DNA from: Trichocoleus sp. FACHB-46
Lineage (GTDB): Bacteria; Cyanobacteriota; Cyanobacteriia; FACHB-46
DNA length: 64,000 nt
Direction: 5' to 3'
NCBI RefSeq assembly: GCF_014695385.1
Contig: NZ_JACJOD010000022.1
Location: 124,001-188,000 of the forward strand
The position numbers and the translations under genes were made by a program. The number at the start of each line of letters is the position of its first letter. Position 1 is the stretch's first letter. The notes under the pieces were generated by a model. That model was not told the DNA's origin. It saw nothing but the letters and a program-made list of their open reading frames with translations, and did no database searches. This document shows, one piece after another, positions 39,116 to 48,106 of the stretch.

Positions 39116-39341
39116 AGTTAGACTTACAAATTCAGTTGTAATCGCAAAGCTAGTGAAGCCAGCCTTCCTTACAAACGCTGAACTACAGTAATCAATTAAA
39201 TTCAGCTTCAAAGGATGCAACTAGACTAAAGAAAAGCAACTGACCAAAGCTTGCCCCCGCAGATGGATTTCCCTGATCTCCGAAGTAACAATAGGGTTTC
39301 AAATTACGAATTACGAACCACAAATTACAAATTGATGTTAC

Positions 39342-40889
39342 TTACCAAGTCGGCAGCCAACGGCGCAGTTGCCAATCGGAGGGAGACAGGGGGAGTCCCA
39401 GGTAGAGGGGTAGCCAGAAGATAAAGGCCAAAATGATCAGGAAAATGGCTGTAGCACCTGCAACTCGGAACCAATACTGGCGGCTGTGGAGCCAGCGATC
39501 GATGAGCCACGCGATCGCAAGTAATGAGAAGACAGAAGCACCCATGTAGTGGTAGAGAAAGGTGCAGCGGCTGACTCGCATCCAGGGGATCACGTTGGCC
39601 CAATAGTTGACGACGATGTAAACGCCAATCCACAAGTCCATTGACCCAGTTATCGACCCAGGGGTTGATCGAGTGAGGGGAGGAGTGGCGATCGCTTGGT
39701 CGGAGGGTGGGTTAGAGGTAGCGTCCATGGTGTCGGCTTGTTGCACCCAGTTGTAGAAACGGGTTCCTAGCATCCACATCACCAACAAAATGCCAGCCGT
39801 AGAGAGCCACCAGAGCGCGGGATTGCCCATCGCGTGAATGTCGTAAACCACTTTCACGGCTGCCTGGGGTAGGGGAGGCTTGGCAGGTACGATATCGCTG
39901 GTGGTTTGGGCAGTTTCGTAGAGGTAAACAATGGGACGCTGCATGAAAAACCAGCTGTGCCAGTCAGAGCAGTAGGGGTGAACTTTGGGGCCATTGCCAA
40001 CCTGCTCGTGATACGACAAAATTCGTTTCTGTACGTCCCAGAAGTTGGGGCTGGGATTGAGCTGGAGATGAGGAATCCAGCTCAGACTGTAAGTTAGAAC
40101 TGGGACAACTGCCAAACTTGTAATGGCGGCAATCGGATTGAGTTGAGTCAGCTTGCGCAGGGGAGAAATGAATTGCTTACCGCTGGGTGTGACGGTAAGG
40201 TCCGCTGTTGCTCCCCAAAACTTGGCAACCAAGCGCATGATCCAAGCGGTAAACCACAACAAATAAGCCCCGAACAAAAACCATAAGCCATTCCACTTGA
40301 CAGCAGCAGCAGCGCCAAAGGCAATACCTGCTAGGATCAGCCACCACCAGCGTTTTACGCCTCTTCGATCTAGCGATCGCAAGAAAAACCACTGCCCTAA
40401 CAGGCCAAAGCTGATTAGATAGACATTGACTAGGGCGTAGCGAGACTCAACTAAAAATAGGCCATCCAAGGCGGAGAGTAAGCCCGCAACCAAGGCATAG
40501 CTACGACGACGGGTAAGCTGATAAGCAATGCCCATGACAATCAAGGGAATGAATGAACCCACTAGGGCATTCAGCCAACGGTAGCTAAAAGGGGACAGCA
40601 GCGAACCTGTGAGGGAGTTTTTAACCGCATTCGCGCCCCAAGGAGTAAGGTTGCCGAGCCAGATACCAATGGCAATCAGGTATTTGCCCAGGGGTGGATG
40701 TCCATCAAAAAAAGGCCGCTGGGTCAGGTAGTTGTTGGCAAAGGTGGCGAAGTAAACTTCATCGAAGACTAGCATGTTGAAGCGACTCAGGCCCCAGAAC
40801 CGCAGCACGATCGCCAATAAGAAAATGCCAGCGGTGCCTAGAATGAACCAAAGCTGAGGCTGCTTAGACAACTGCTTAGACCAGGCCAT
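39342..40889 (-). CDS. Dolichyl/polyprenyl-phosphate-mannose-protein mannosyltransferase family (GT39)
   Basis: 515 residues, about ten membrane helices. The first lumenal loop carries FNMLVFDEVYFATFANNYL with the Asp43-Glu44 pair of PMT enzymes and the FDGHPPLGKY motif. A large external loop follows about helix 7. Such enzymes transfer mannose or another sugar from a polyprenyl phosphate donor to exported proteins or glycolipids; the acceptor is unknown here. It is monocistronic, with its ATG at 40889. Confidence 0.9.
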   Translation of the reverse strand: MAWSKQLSKQPQLWFILGTAGIFLLAIVLRFWGLSRFNMLVFDEVYFATFANNYLTQRPFFDGHPPLGKYLIAIGIWLGNLTPWGANAVKNSLTGSLLSPFSYRWLNALVGSFIPLIVMGIAYQLTRRRSYALVAGLLSALDGLFLVESRYALVNVYLISFGLLGQWFFLRSLDRRGVKRWWWLILAGIAFGAAAAVKWNGLWFLFGAYLLWFTAWIMRLVAKFWGATADLTVTPSGKQFISPLRKLTQLNPIAAITSLAVVPVLTYSLSWIPHLQLNPSPNFWDVQKRILSYHEQVGNGPKVHPYCSDWHSWFFMQRPIVYLYETAQTTSDIVPAKPPLPQAAVKVVYDIHAMGNPALWWLSTAGILLVMWMLGTRFYNWVQQADTMDATSNPPSDQAIATPPLTRSTPGSITGSMDLWIGVYIVVNYWANVIPWMRVSRCTFLYHYMGASVFSLLAIAWLIDRWLHSRQYWFRVAGATAIFLIILAFIFWLPLYLGLPLSPSDWQLRRWLPTW

Positions 40890-41130
40890 AAACCAACTCT
40901 CAATCCCCTAACTTCTGCTGCCTTGCTGTAAGGCTTAAGCGTCGCAATGAACTTTGCTCCATCAACGATACGGCAAAAGCTTGTCTTCTCCTACACTTCG
41001 CTCCCTTAGATTTTTAGAGAAGTGATGCAGAAAGGCAAAATGTAGGCGATCGCTTAGAATTCCTTAACCCAAAATTGTTCAGCTAGGCATGGTGCATTAG
41101 CGTCGGAACTTAATTTTTTTCGGACCCGCC

Positions 41131-41679
41131 TCAATTTGGGGAGGGTTGCGCTTCAAGGCCAAATAAAGCTTGCACTTGGGCTAAAGGTAATTGCCAAAGT
41201 TGCTCTGGTTGCCAAGTATCAGGCTCAAGGCGCGATCGTTGTCCTCGCTGGTAAGCTTGCTTTAGCCGTTCCCAAGGCATTTGGCTAAATTTTGGAGTTT
41301 GGTTTTGTGGAAGCTGCTGGTAAAGCAGGCGCAGCAATCCTAACCCAATCAGGAGGTTGGTGGTGCTGAATTTGGTTCCGAGCAGAAAGGCCTGCACTTC
41401 GGCCTCCCCGATTGAGTCACTACCGTAGCCTGTCAGAATATGAATGCCGTCATGCAGTTGTTTGCGCCGAGAACCTGTGGTGAGTGGTGATAGGCCATGC
41501 TGGTCTAGAAAATCGGCCCAGGCTCGCCCAAAGGTGCCCGCAGGCAGCGATCGCAAGGTTGTCAGATTCACAATCGTTGGGACGTTGCGCCCTCGTAGCT
41601 CAGCGATGCGATCAATTAATTTAAAGAATCTTTCGACTCTAGGATTCGATGCGGGTGTGGCAGCAGTTTGGGCATTCAT
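41131..41679 (-). CDS. Coq4-family protein
   Basis: 182 residues. H76-D-x2-H80-x11-E92 (HDGIHILTGYGSDSIGE) is the exact Coq4 metal-binding signature. In other organisms Coq4 acts in ubiquinone biosynthesis (C1 decarboxylation and hydroxylation). Cyanobacteria make plastoquinone, so the substrate here is uncertain. The ATG at 41679 is preferred to a TTG eight codons upstream. The Spy-like gene lies upstream on the same strand, separated by a strong terminator, so it probably has its own promoter. Confidence 0.88.
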   Translation of the reverse strand: MNAQTAATPASNPRVERFFKLIDRIAELRGRNVPTIVNLTTLRSLPAGTFGRAWADFLDQHGLSPLTTGSRRKQLHDGIHILTGYGSDSIGEAEVQAFLLGTKFSTTNLLIGLGLLRLLYQQLPQNQTPKFSQMPWERLKQAYQRGQRSRLEPDTWQPEQLWQLPLAQVQALFGLEAQPSPN

Positions 41680-41716
41680 GTTTGTGTTCCAGATGTGTTC
41701 CAAAGACTGTCGGCTT

Positions 41717-41749
41717 AAAAATGCAGGGGCGAACCAGCGATCGCCCCTG
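41717..41749 (-). terminator. Rho-independent terminator of the Spy-like gene
   Basis: CAGGGGCGA (41724-41732) and TCGCCCCTG (41741-41749) form a perfect 9-base stem with an 8-base loop. CATTTTTAAG follows in minus-strand sense. It is 72 bases after the stop of the Spy-like gene. Confidence 0.75.
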
Positions 41750-41820
41750 GCAAAATCAACAAAGGTTTAACGGTTTAGAGCGCTTAACAATCCAACTTAC
41801 AGGGCTAGAGTAGCTAGGAG

Positions 41821-42333
41821 CTATTGCTGTTGCCCTTGCCGTCTTTGCTGTCGAGTTTGCTTCAGTTCATTCAGCGTTTGCCGCTGCTCCTCGGTGAGCA
41901 CTGCTTCCATGCGCTGACGGGACGCTTGCTTAATTTCTTGGATGCGAGTTTGTTGCTCGGCTGAGAGATTGAGGTTGGCAAATGGGCCTCTGCGCTCTCT
42001 GTTTTCTCCTTGGGGTCTAGCTTGGCCCTGGGCTCTGGCTGCTTGTCTTTCAGCCCTGGTGGCTTGTCGCTGTTCCTTGGCTGCCTCCAGTTGTTGCCGT
42101 TGCTCTGCGGTCAAAACTTGCTCGATTTGAGCTTTCGCTTCTGCATGAATTTGCTGCATCTGCGCCCTTTGTTCCGCAGATAGATTTAAAGCGTTCATGC
42201 CTTTCATCCGGGGACCGCTTTGGCTCGGTGTTCCTGTGTCAGACTGGGCCTGAACGACTTGGGTCGCGAGTGGAGCAGCAGCTAGAGTCATGGCGATCGC
42301 GCCTGCTAGCAAAGGAATCAGTTTCAGTTTCAT
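41821..42333 (-). CDS. Spy/CpxP-like periplasmic LTxxQ protein
   Basis: 170 residues. A signal peptide (residues 1-29, MKLKLIPLLAGAIAMTLAAAP, cleaved after VQA) precedes a helical glutamine- and arginine-rich body. Two LTxxQ-type motifs occur, LTAEQRQQL and LTEEQRQTL, each after an LNLSAEQ helix, so the protein is an internal duplication. Spy/CpxP proteins are small periplasmic chaperones and stress modulators. It is divergent from a NarL-type kinase gene 98 bases away, suggesting it may be regulated by or regulate that kinase. Confidence 0.8.
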   Translation of the reverse strand: MKLKLIPLLAGAIAMTLAAAPLATQVVQAQSDTGTPSQSGPRMKGMNALNLSAEQRAQMQQIHAEAKAQIEQVLTAEQRQQLEAAKEQRQATRAERQAARAQGQARPQGENRERRGPFANLNLSAEQQTRIQEIKQASRQRMEAVLTEEQRQTLNELKQTRQQRRQGQQQ

Positions 42334-42431
42334 AGTTGAAATCTTTTGTGAGGTAGCTCAGTCATTCGTGGATGAGCCAATCATAAAAAATTGGTTCTCC
42401 ACACACCTGAGGAGAAGGTCATGAAATCGGC

Positions 42432-43775
42432 ATGACTTTAGTCATGGATGATGGCGTAGGACTCAGGCATAAAAGCAGTAGTTCAAGGAAAGGTAGTGCT
42501 CTTACAGTAGAAAGCAGCACCCTTGATTTTGCTAATCCGCAAACTTCCGTGAGTCAGCCGCTAAAAGTTCCAACTCATCCATTTCCCTTCTTGCTGTATC
42601 TAGAGTGGGCTCTGCTCGGTGTCGCGACACTTTCGGAGCTGTTCTTTGTGCCGCTGCCACGGATGCGTCAGTTTCCTCTGATGACGCTCCTGAGTATTGG
42701 CGGCTTGTGGCTGATGGGGCTACGACTGCCTGTGGGCCAAGCTGGATGGCTGAAGCTGCTGTACACAGGGTTGGAGTTTAGCCTAATTGTTTTGGCGGGA
42801 GGCTTGAGCCCACGGGGAATCCGGGTTTTTCCGTTTCTCTATTTGGTTTTAGTCATTCGCAGTTGTTTGCTGTTTAAGCTGCCTGGACGCTTGATGGTGA
42901 CAGGGCTAGCGTTTTCTGCCTTCCTACTGACGCTGCTTTACCGCATGCAAACGCTGAATCTGCCCGGACGACCGATGGTGCAAGACCGCATCCGGTTTCT
43001 GATTCTCAATTTGACGTTGAATGCGGCTTTGTTGTTTGGGTTGATTCTGATCTTGGTTTTGTTTTTGATTAATGCGCTGCTGGCAGAGCGCGAAAGCCGA
43101 GAAAAGCTGGCGATCGCGAATGAACAACTACGCCAATATGCCCTGCGAATTGAAGACCAAGCCACCCTGCAAGAACGCAACCGCATTGCTCGCGATATTC
43201 ATGATTCCCTCGGTCACGCTTTGACAGGGTTGAACATTCAACTGGAAGGAGCCTTAAAGCTTTGGCAAACCAACCCCACCAAAGCGCAAGCCTTTCTAGC
43301 GGAAGCAAAACGGTTGGGATCAACAGCATTGCAAGCAGTCCGACAGTCTGTAGCAGCTTTGCGCTCCGATCCGCTGCAAGGGCAATCTGTAGAGATGGCG
43401 ATCGCCCGCCTAGCCCAAGAATTTCACTGTACAACCGGAATTTTGCCAACTTGCGAAATCGAACTGACGCGATCGCTGCCGCTAGAAGTCAAAACTACGG
43501 TCTACCGAATTGTCCAGGAATCTTTGACTAACATTTGCAAATACGCTGCGGCCAGTGCGGTGCAAATTCAGCTCAGGACGGCGAAAGACATCCTGCTCTT
43601 ACAGGTTCAGGATGACGGCAAGGGCTTTGAAGTGAATGAAAATACCACTGGCTTTGGAATTCAGGGGATGCAGGAACGGAGTTTGGCATTGGGCGGTCAC
43701 TTTACCATTGAAAGTCAACTAGGATCGGGTTGTCGCATTCTAGCCAAGCTGCCTTTACCGAAACTGCCCTCATGA
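42432..43775 (+). CDS. NarL-type membrane histidine kinase (HisKA_3)
   Basis: 447 residues. A cytoplasmic N-terminus of about 50 residues leads to about five or six membrane helices (52-215). A coiled coil and HisKA_3 with DIHDSLGHALTGLN (His257) follow, then a small HATPase with DDGKGF. The membrane region has no large external domain, so it may sense lipid state or small ligands, as in the LiaS or DesK groups. Its TGA overlaps the ATG of the response regulator gene by four bases (ATGA). Confidence 0.92.
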   Translation: MTLVMDDGVGLRHKSSSSRKGSALTVESSTLDFANPQTSVSQPLKVPTHPFPFLLYLEWALLGVATLSELFFVPLPRMRQFPLMTLLSIGGLWLMGLRLPVGQAGWLKLLYTGLEFSLIVLAGGLSPRGIRVFPFLYLVLVIRSCLLFKLPGRLMVTGLAFSAFLLTLLYRMQTLNLPGRPMVQDRIRFLILNLTLNAALLFGLILILVLFLINALLAERESREKLAIANEQLRQYALRIEDQATLQERNRIARDIHDSLGHALTGLNIQLEGALKLWQTNPTKAQAFLAEAKRLGSTALQAVRQSVAALRSDPLQGQSVEMAIARLAQEFHCTTGILPTCEIELTRSLPLEVKTTVYRIVQESLTNICKYAAASAVQIQLRTAKDILLLQVQDDGKGFEVNENTTGFGIQGMQERSLALGGHFTIESQLGSGCRILAKLPLPKLPS

Positions 43776-44455
43776 TCCGCGTTCTACTAGTCGATGACCA
43801 AAGTATTCTGCGCCAGGGTTTGAAAGCACTGCTGGAGCTAGAGCCAGACCTGGATGTGGTGGGAGATGCCAGTAACGGGCAAGTTGCGCTCCAACAAGTA
43901 GAAGCACTGCAACCCGATGTGGTGCTGATGGATGTGCGGATGCCTGTAATGGATGGGGTTGCCGCTACCAGAAGCATCTGCCAACGCTTTCCAGCAATTA
44001 AAGTCTTGGTATTGACCACCTTTGATGACGATGAATACATTGCTGAAGCCATGCGAGTGGGGGCGATCGGCTATCTGCTTAAAGATACGCCTTCGGAGGA
44101 GCTGGCTGCGGCGATCCGAGCTGTTTATAAGGGATACGCCCAATTTGGCCCAGGTATTTTTCAGAAAGTGCTTTCTCACATGGGGCCGAAACCGAGTGCG
44201 AGTGCTAACTCACCTGCTGAGCCGTTGCCTCCAGGATTGAGCGAACTCACGCCCAGAGAACGGGAAGTGTTGCGCCTGATTGCGGCGGGTTCTAGTAACC
44301 GAGAAATTGCGCAGACTTTGTTTATCTCAGAAGGTACGGTCAAAAATCACGTCACTAATATTCTGAATCGGCTGAATTTGCGCGATCGCACTCAAGCAGC
44401 TATCTTCGCCAATGCTTGTTTAGCGTTGCTGAATGACGGAAGCGGTAGCCTGTAA
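43772..44455 (+). CDS. NarL-type response regulator, partner of the preceding kinase
   Basis: 227 residues. The receiver has Asp54 in VVLMDVRMPVMDG and Lys in YLLKDTPSEE. The HTH is LTPREREVLRLIAAGSSN, IAQTLFISEGTVKNHV. The ATG at 43772 overlaps the kinase stop and starts directly at MIRVLLVDDQ. An upstream in-frame ATG at 43730 lies inside the kinase gene and is unlikely. The pair probably controls a small regulon; the divergent Spy-like gene is a candidate target. Confidence 0.95.
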   Translation: MIRVLLVDDQSILRQGLKALLELEPDLDVVGDASNGQVALQQVEALQPDVVLMDVRMPVMDGVAATRSICQRFPAIKVLVLTTFDDDEYIAEAMRVGAIGYLLKDTPSEELAAAIRAVYKGYAQFGPGIFQKVLSHMGPKPSASANSPAEPLPPGLSELTPREREVLRLIAAGSSNREIAQTLFISEGTVKNHVTNILNRLNLRDRTQAAIFANACLALLNDGSGSL

Positions 44456-44476
44456 ACTCAGATCGGCAAGTTTTGG

Positions 44477-45292
44477 TTGAGTAGAAAATTGGTGCCAACT
44501 GCTACGACTTCTGTTACCTACCCCAAGCGCAATCCTCAGGCTCGTTTGCGGCTATTTTGCTTTCCCTACGCGGGCGGCAACTCTTTCATCTTTCGACCTT
44601 GGCTGAATCACTTGCCATCAGATGTTGAACTAGGCGCGATCGAGATACCTGGGCATGGCACACGCATGGCCGAACCGCTATTAACTCGGATGCCTGAGTT
44701 GGTAGCAGCGATCGCCTCAGATCTCCTGCCCCACCTAGACAAACCTTTTGCGTTTTTCGGCCACAGTATGGGAGCCTGGGTCAGCTTTGAGGTAGCTCGC
44801 TGGTTACAAGCCCATGAGCACTTATGTCCGGTGCATCTTTTTGTGTCTGGGTCACGGGCTCCTCAATTGCCTAACTTGCGATCGCCACTACACCAGTTAC
44901 CAGAAGTGGAATTCGTCGCAGCGTTGCGTCGGCTACAAGGCACTCCAGAAGCAGTTTTAGAGCATACGGAGCTGATGGAGTTAATGCTGCCGATTCTCCA
45001 GGCTGACTTTACGGTGCTAGAAACCTACACATATTCACCTCAAACTCCCCTACCTTGCTCAATCACAGCGTTTGGAGGATTGCAGGATATAGATGTGTCT
45101 CCGGAGATGTTACAAGCTTGGCAAACCCAAACTAGTGCTAGTTTTTCTCACCGAATGCTACCAGGTAATCACTTTTTCATTCACTCAGACCAAACGTTGC
45201 TCCTAGAACTTTTAGCCCAAGAACTCACTCAAGTTGTCAGCTATCTACTTGAGTATGCCTCTCTCAAATTCCCTCCAGATTTAAGGAGTTAG
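44477..45292 (+). CDS. Type II thioesterase (alpha/beta hydrolase)
   Basis: 271 residues of the GrsT/SrfTE-II family. LRLFCFPYAGGNSFIFRPW is the family start, FFGHSMGAW holds the nucleophile Ser97, and GNHFFIHS near residue 234 supplies the His. These enzymes clear misacylated carrier proteins of PKS/NRPS lines. The start is uncertain: a TTG at 44477 or a GTG at 44492, with no clear ribosome site. The C-terminal tail follows a CTCCAGATTTAAGGAG stretch that looks like repeat remnant. The phosphopantetheinyl transferase gene follows after 9 bases. Confidence 0.88.
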   Translation: MSRKLVPTATTSVTYPKRNPQARLRLFCFPYAGGNSFIFRPWLNHLPSDVELGAIEIPGHGTRMAEPLLTRMPELVAAIASDLLPHLDKPFAFFGHSMGAWVSFEVARWLQAHEHLCPVHLFVSGSRAPQLPNLRSPLHQLPEVEFVAALRRLQGTPEAVLEHTELMELMLPILQADFTVLETYTYSPQTPLPCSITAFGGLQDIDVSPEMLQAWQTQTSASFSHRMLPGNHFFIHSDQTLLLELLAQELTQVVSYLLEYASLKFPPDLRS

Positions 45293-45301
45293 GGGGGCCA
45301 A

Positions 45302-46048
45302 ATGCAGCATTGTGAGGACAATCCTTGGCAGCCGCCACCCGCCGATTTGAAGTTGGCTCAGGATGAAGTACATGTCTGGTGTATGGTGCTAGACCAAGAC
45401 CCAGCGTTGGTTGAGCAGTTTCATGCAACCCTAGCCAGCGACGAACAGGAACGGGCCGCGAAATTCTATTTTCCTAAAGATAGGCAGCATTTTATTGTGG
45501 CGCGAGGCTTACTACGCCTAATCTTGGGCCGCTACCTCAACCAATCACCCGTTCAACTACATTTTGCCTACAACACCTACGGCAAGCCCAGGTTAGAAGC
45601 TACTCCATCGCTACATTTCAACTTATCTCACTCGAAGGGATTGGCTCTATTGGGAGTGTCGAGCGATCGCGAACTAGGAATCGACCTCGAATATATCCGC
45701 ACGGATTTTCCCGTTGATCAGGTAGCTAAATCTGTCTTTTCAGTTTCAGAGCAAAATATCTTGCGATCGCTGCCTGACGCCCTCAAACCTGAAGCATTCT
45801 TTAATGCCTGGACTCGTAAAGAAGCTTATATCAAAGCTTTGGGGCAAGGGTTGTCGATTCCGCTCAATCAGTTTGATGTAGCGTTCGTCCCTGGCGAACC
45901 TGCGGCTTTGCGAGAAGTCAGAGGGACTTGGTCAAACGCCCACAACTGGACTTTGCAGCACCTCAGCCCTGCGCTTAACTATGCAGGTGCGATCGCAGTA
46001 GCAGGATCAGGCTGGCAACTCAAGGCTTGGCGCTGGTTAAATGGCTGA
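45302..46048 (+). CDS. 4'-phosphopantetheinyl transferase, Sfp/HetI type
   Basis: 248 residues. FNLSHSKGLALLG, LGIDLEYIR (Asp128 and Glu130 for Mg2+) and FNAWTRKEAYIKALG (167-181) are the three Sfp-class motifs. It converts apo acyl or peptidyl carrier proteins to holo form. Cyanobacteria often have only one such enzyme, which must serve all their carrier proteins, so its link to the thioesterase is real but not exclusive to one pathway. The ATG at 45302 abuts the thioesterase gene. Confidence 0.92.
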   Translation: MQHCEDNPWQPPPADLKLAQDEVHVWCMVLDQDPALVEQFHATLASDEQERAAKFYFPKDRQHFIVARGLLRLILGRYLNQSPVQLHFAYNTYGKPRLEATPSLHFNLSHSKGLALLGVSSDRELGIDLEYIRTDFPVDQVAKSVFSVSEQNILRSLPDALKPEAFFNAWTRKEAYIKALGQGLSIPLNQFDVAFVPGEPAALREVRGTWSNAHNWTLQHLSPALNYAGAIAVAGSGWQLKAWRWLNG

Positions 46049-46107
46049 AAGGCAAGTGGTAGGATGAAAGCCAGCATCGCTAAACCCTGAAGTTTATTGG
46101 TATTTAG

Positions 46108-47028
46108 GTGCAACTGAAAAACGCCATTATTGCTCACAAAGCAGGAGATGCGACCAGTCGGCGCTGGGCGGAAAAATGTGCTCGGCAATTAGAAGACCGA
46201 GGTTGTAAAGTCCTGATGGGACCAAGCGGACCCAAGGATAATCCCTACCCTGTGTTCTTGGCCTCAGCCACTCATCCAATCGATTTGGCGCTGGTTTTAG
46301 GTGGGGATGGCACAGCGCTCTCCGCGACCAGACACTTGGCTGCCGATGGCATTCCGATCTTGGCGGTGAATGTGGGTGGGCATTTGGGATTCCTTACCGA
46401 ATCTTCAGAGGAGCTGAGCGATTCAGAGCGAGTTTGGGATCGGCTGCTAGAAGACCGTTTTGCGGTGCAGACCCGGATGATGGTACAAGCAAGTGTGTAT
46501 GAAGGACATCGTACCAATCTTGATCCAGTGAGCGATCGCTACTTAGCCCTGAATGAAATGACGGTGAAGCCTGCCTCTGCCGATCGCATGATCACTTCCA
46601 TTTTGGAAATGGAGATAGATGGTGAGGTAGTGGATCAGTACCAGGGAGATGGCCTGATCGTAGCGACGCCCACCGGGTCTACTTCCTACACGGTGGCTGC
46701 CAACGGTCCCATCGTGCATCCAGGGATGGAAGCGCTTGTCGTCACCCCGATTTGCCCCTTAAGCCTTTCCAGCCGCTCGATTGTGTTGCCGCCGGGATCG
46801 GTGGTGAGTATTTGGCCCTTGGCAGACAACGACCTCAGCACCAAGCTCTGGATGGATGGAGTGATGGCAACTTCGATTTGGCCAGGGCAGCGTGTGGATG
46901 TGCGCGTGGCAGACTGCCAAGCCAAGTTTATTATTTTGCGAGAAAACTATTCTTACTACCAAACACTGCGAGAAAAGTTGCAATGGGCTGGCGCTAGGAT
47001 TCGCTACAGCAACAACCACCGTAACTAA
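46108..47028 (+). CDS. nadK: NAD kinase
   Basis: 306 residues. LVLGGDGTALS (residues 63-73) has the phosphate-transfer GGDG. ALNEMTVKPASADRMI is the NAD-binding NE/D motif, and GDGLIVATPTGSTSY the diphosphate-binding glycine-rich region. It makes NADP from NAD with ATP. The start is a GTG at 46108. Cyanobacteria encode two NAD kinases of different type; this one has the longer-insert form often called slr0400-like, but I do not assign which. Confidence 0.94.
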   Translation: MQLKNAIIAHKAGDATSRRWAEKCARQLEDRGCKVLMGPSGPKDNPYPVFLASATHPIDLALVLGGDGTALSATRHLAADGIPILAVNVGGHLGFLTESSEELSDSERVWDRLLEDRFAVQTRMMVQASVYEGHRTNLDPVSDRYLALNEMTVKPASADRMITSILEMEIDGEVVDQYQGDGLIVATPTGSTSYTVAANGPIVHPGMEALVVTPICPLSLSSRSIVLPPGSVVSIWPLADNDLSTKLWMDGVMATSIWPGQRVDVRVADCQAKFIILRENYSYYQTLREKLQWAGARIRYSNNHRN

Positions 47029-47374
47029 ATACCGGAATTAAAGCGAGGGGGACAGATTATTAGGTGGAACATAGGTTGACTCAATAGCTTGGTTGTGTCG
47101 TTACGCTTTATACAGTTGCACCCAACTGATTGAAAAATTCCTCCAACCCTAACGACTCAACCCTTCTAGCTTGTAGTCTGTGCTGATTCGTTCCTAAGAA
47201 TAACGGAATCAGACAAAGTGAGCTAGCAAATTTTGTCCGTTGCTTTACGGTTGGCAGAGAGAAGTAATTGGCTGAATTTGGTGGCCCTCAAAAGTTCTGG
47301 GGAACTCTATCAACAAATAGCCAGCATCTCAGTCACCTAGGAATTGCAACTGCCCGATCTCGTGAATTTTAACT
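47029..47374. promoter_or_regulatory. 346-base region upstream of the redox-tailoring operon
   Basis: It separates nadK from the first gene of the operon and probably contains its promoter. It is AT-rich in the middle. I see no gene, and no hairpin strong enough to list. Confidence 0.45.
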
Positions 47375-48100
47375 ATGAAAAGTCACCTTGTGGCGATCGC
47401 GGAGTTATCTACTGCCGATCGCGAGGCTATGTATGGCCTATTAAGCACTCATTTTTCCGGAGTCAAGCGAGCGGTTTTTGAAGCTGACTTGAGTACCAAA
47501 AACTGGGTGATCTTATTGAAAGATGAGCGATCGCAGACCCTCAAGGGTTTCTCCACAATTCTGATGTATGAAACTGAGTTTGAGGGTGAGGATCTGACCG
47601 TTGTCTACTCTGGCGACACGATCATGGACCCCAGCGCTTGGTCTAGTTCAGCGCTCTCACGGGCTTGGATCGCCTCTGTCAATCAATTACGGCGCAAATA
47701 TCCTCGTGGCAAACTTTATTGGCTCTTGATCTCCTCTGGCTATCGTACCTACCGCTTTTTACCCACGTTTTGGCAAGAATTTTATCCTCGCTATGATGCC
47801 CTCACCTCTCCCACAATGACTAGATTGATGCAATTTCTAGCGCAGCGGCAGTTTGGCGACTGTTATGACGCTACCACTGGAATTGTCCGTTTTCCCCATC
47901 CGCAACAGCTCAAGGGACAGCTTCAGGGAATTCCAGTAGAGCGCTGCAAAGATCCACATATTGATTTTTTTGCCAGCCAGAACCCACATCACAATCAAGG
48001 AGATGAGTTGGTGTGCTTAGCAGAGATTACCGAAACTAACTTAACGCCAGCAGGACGGCGGATGTGGTTCGCCACGCTAGAACCTGCGGCCCTGGTGTAA
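47375..48100 (+). CDS. Unknown protein, possible GNAT-fold, first gene of the tailoring operon
   Basis: 241 residues, no signal peptide or membrane segment. The pattern (EAMYGLLSTHF, WVILLKDE, GFSTILMYETEF, VVYSGDTIMDPSAW) resembles an N-acetyltransferase-like fold with a mixed sheet, but no acetyl-CoA pyrophosphate loop (R/QxxGxG) is evident. I do not assign a function. It begins a run of same-strand genes and is separated from the first Rieske gene by 6 bases, so it is almost certainly part of that transcript. Confidence 0.8.
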   Translation: MKSHLVAIAELSTADREAMYGLLSTHFSGVKRAVFEADLSTKNWVILLKDERSQTLKGFSTILMYETEFEGEDLTVVYSGDTIMDPSAWSSSALSRAWIASVNQLRRKYPRGKLYWLLISSGYRTYRFLPTFWQEFYPRYDALTSPTMTRLMQFLAQRQFGDCYDATTGIVRFPHPQQLKGQLQGIPVERCKDPHIDFFASQNPHHNQGDELVCLAEITETNLTPAGRRMWFATLEPAALV

Positions 48101-48106
48101 CGACTC

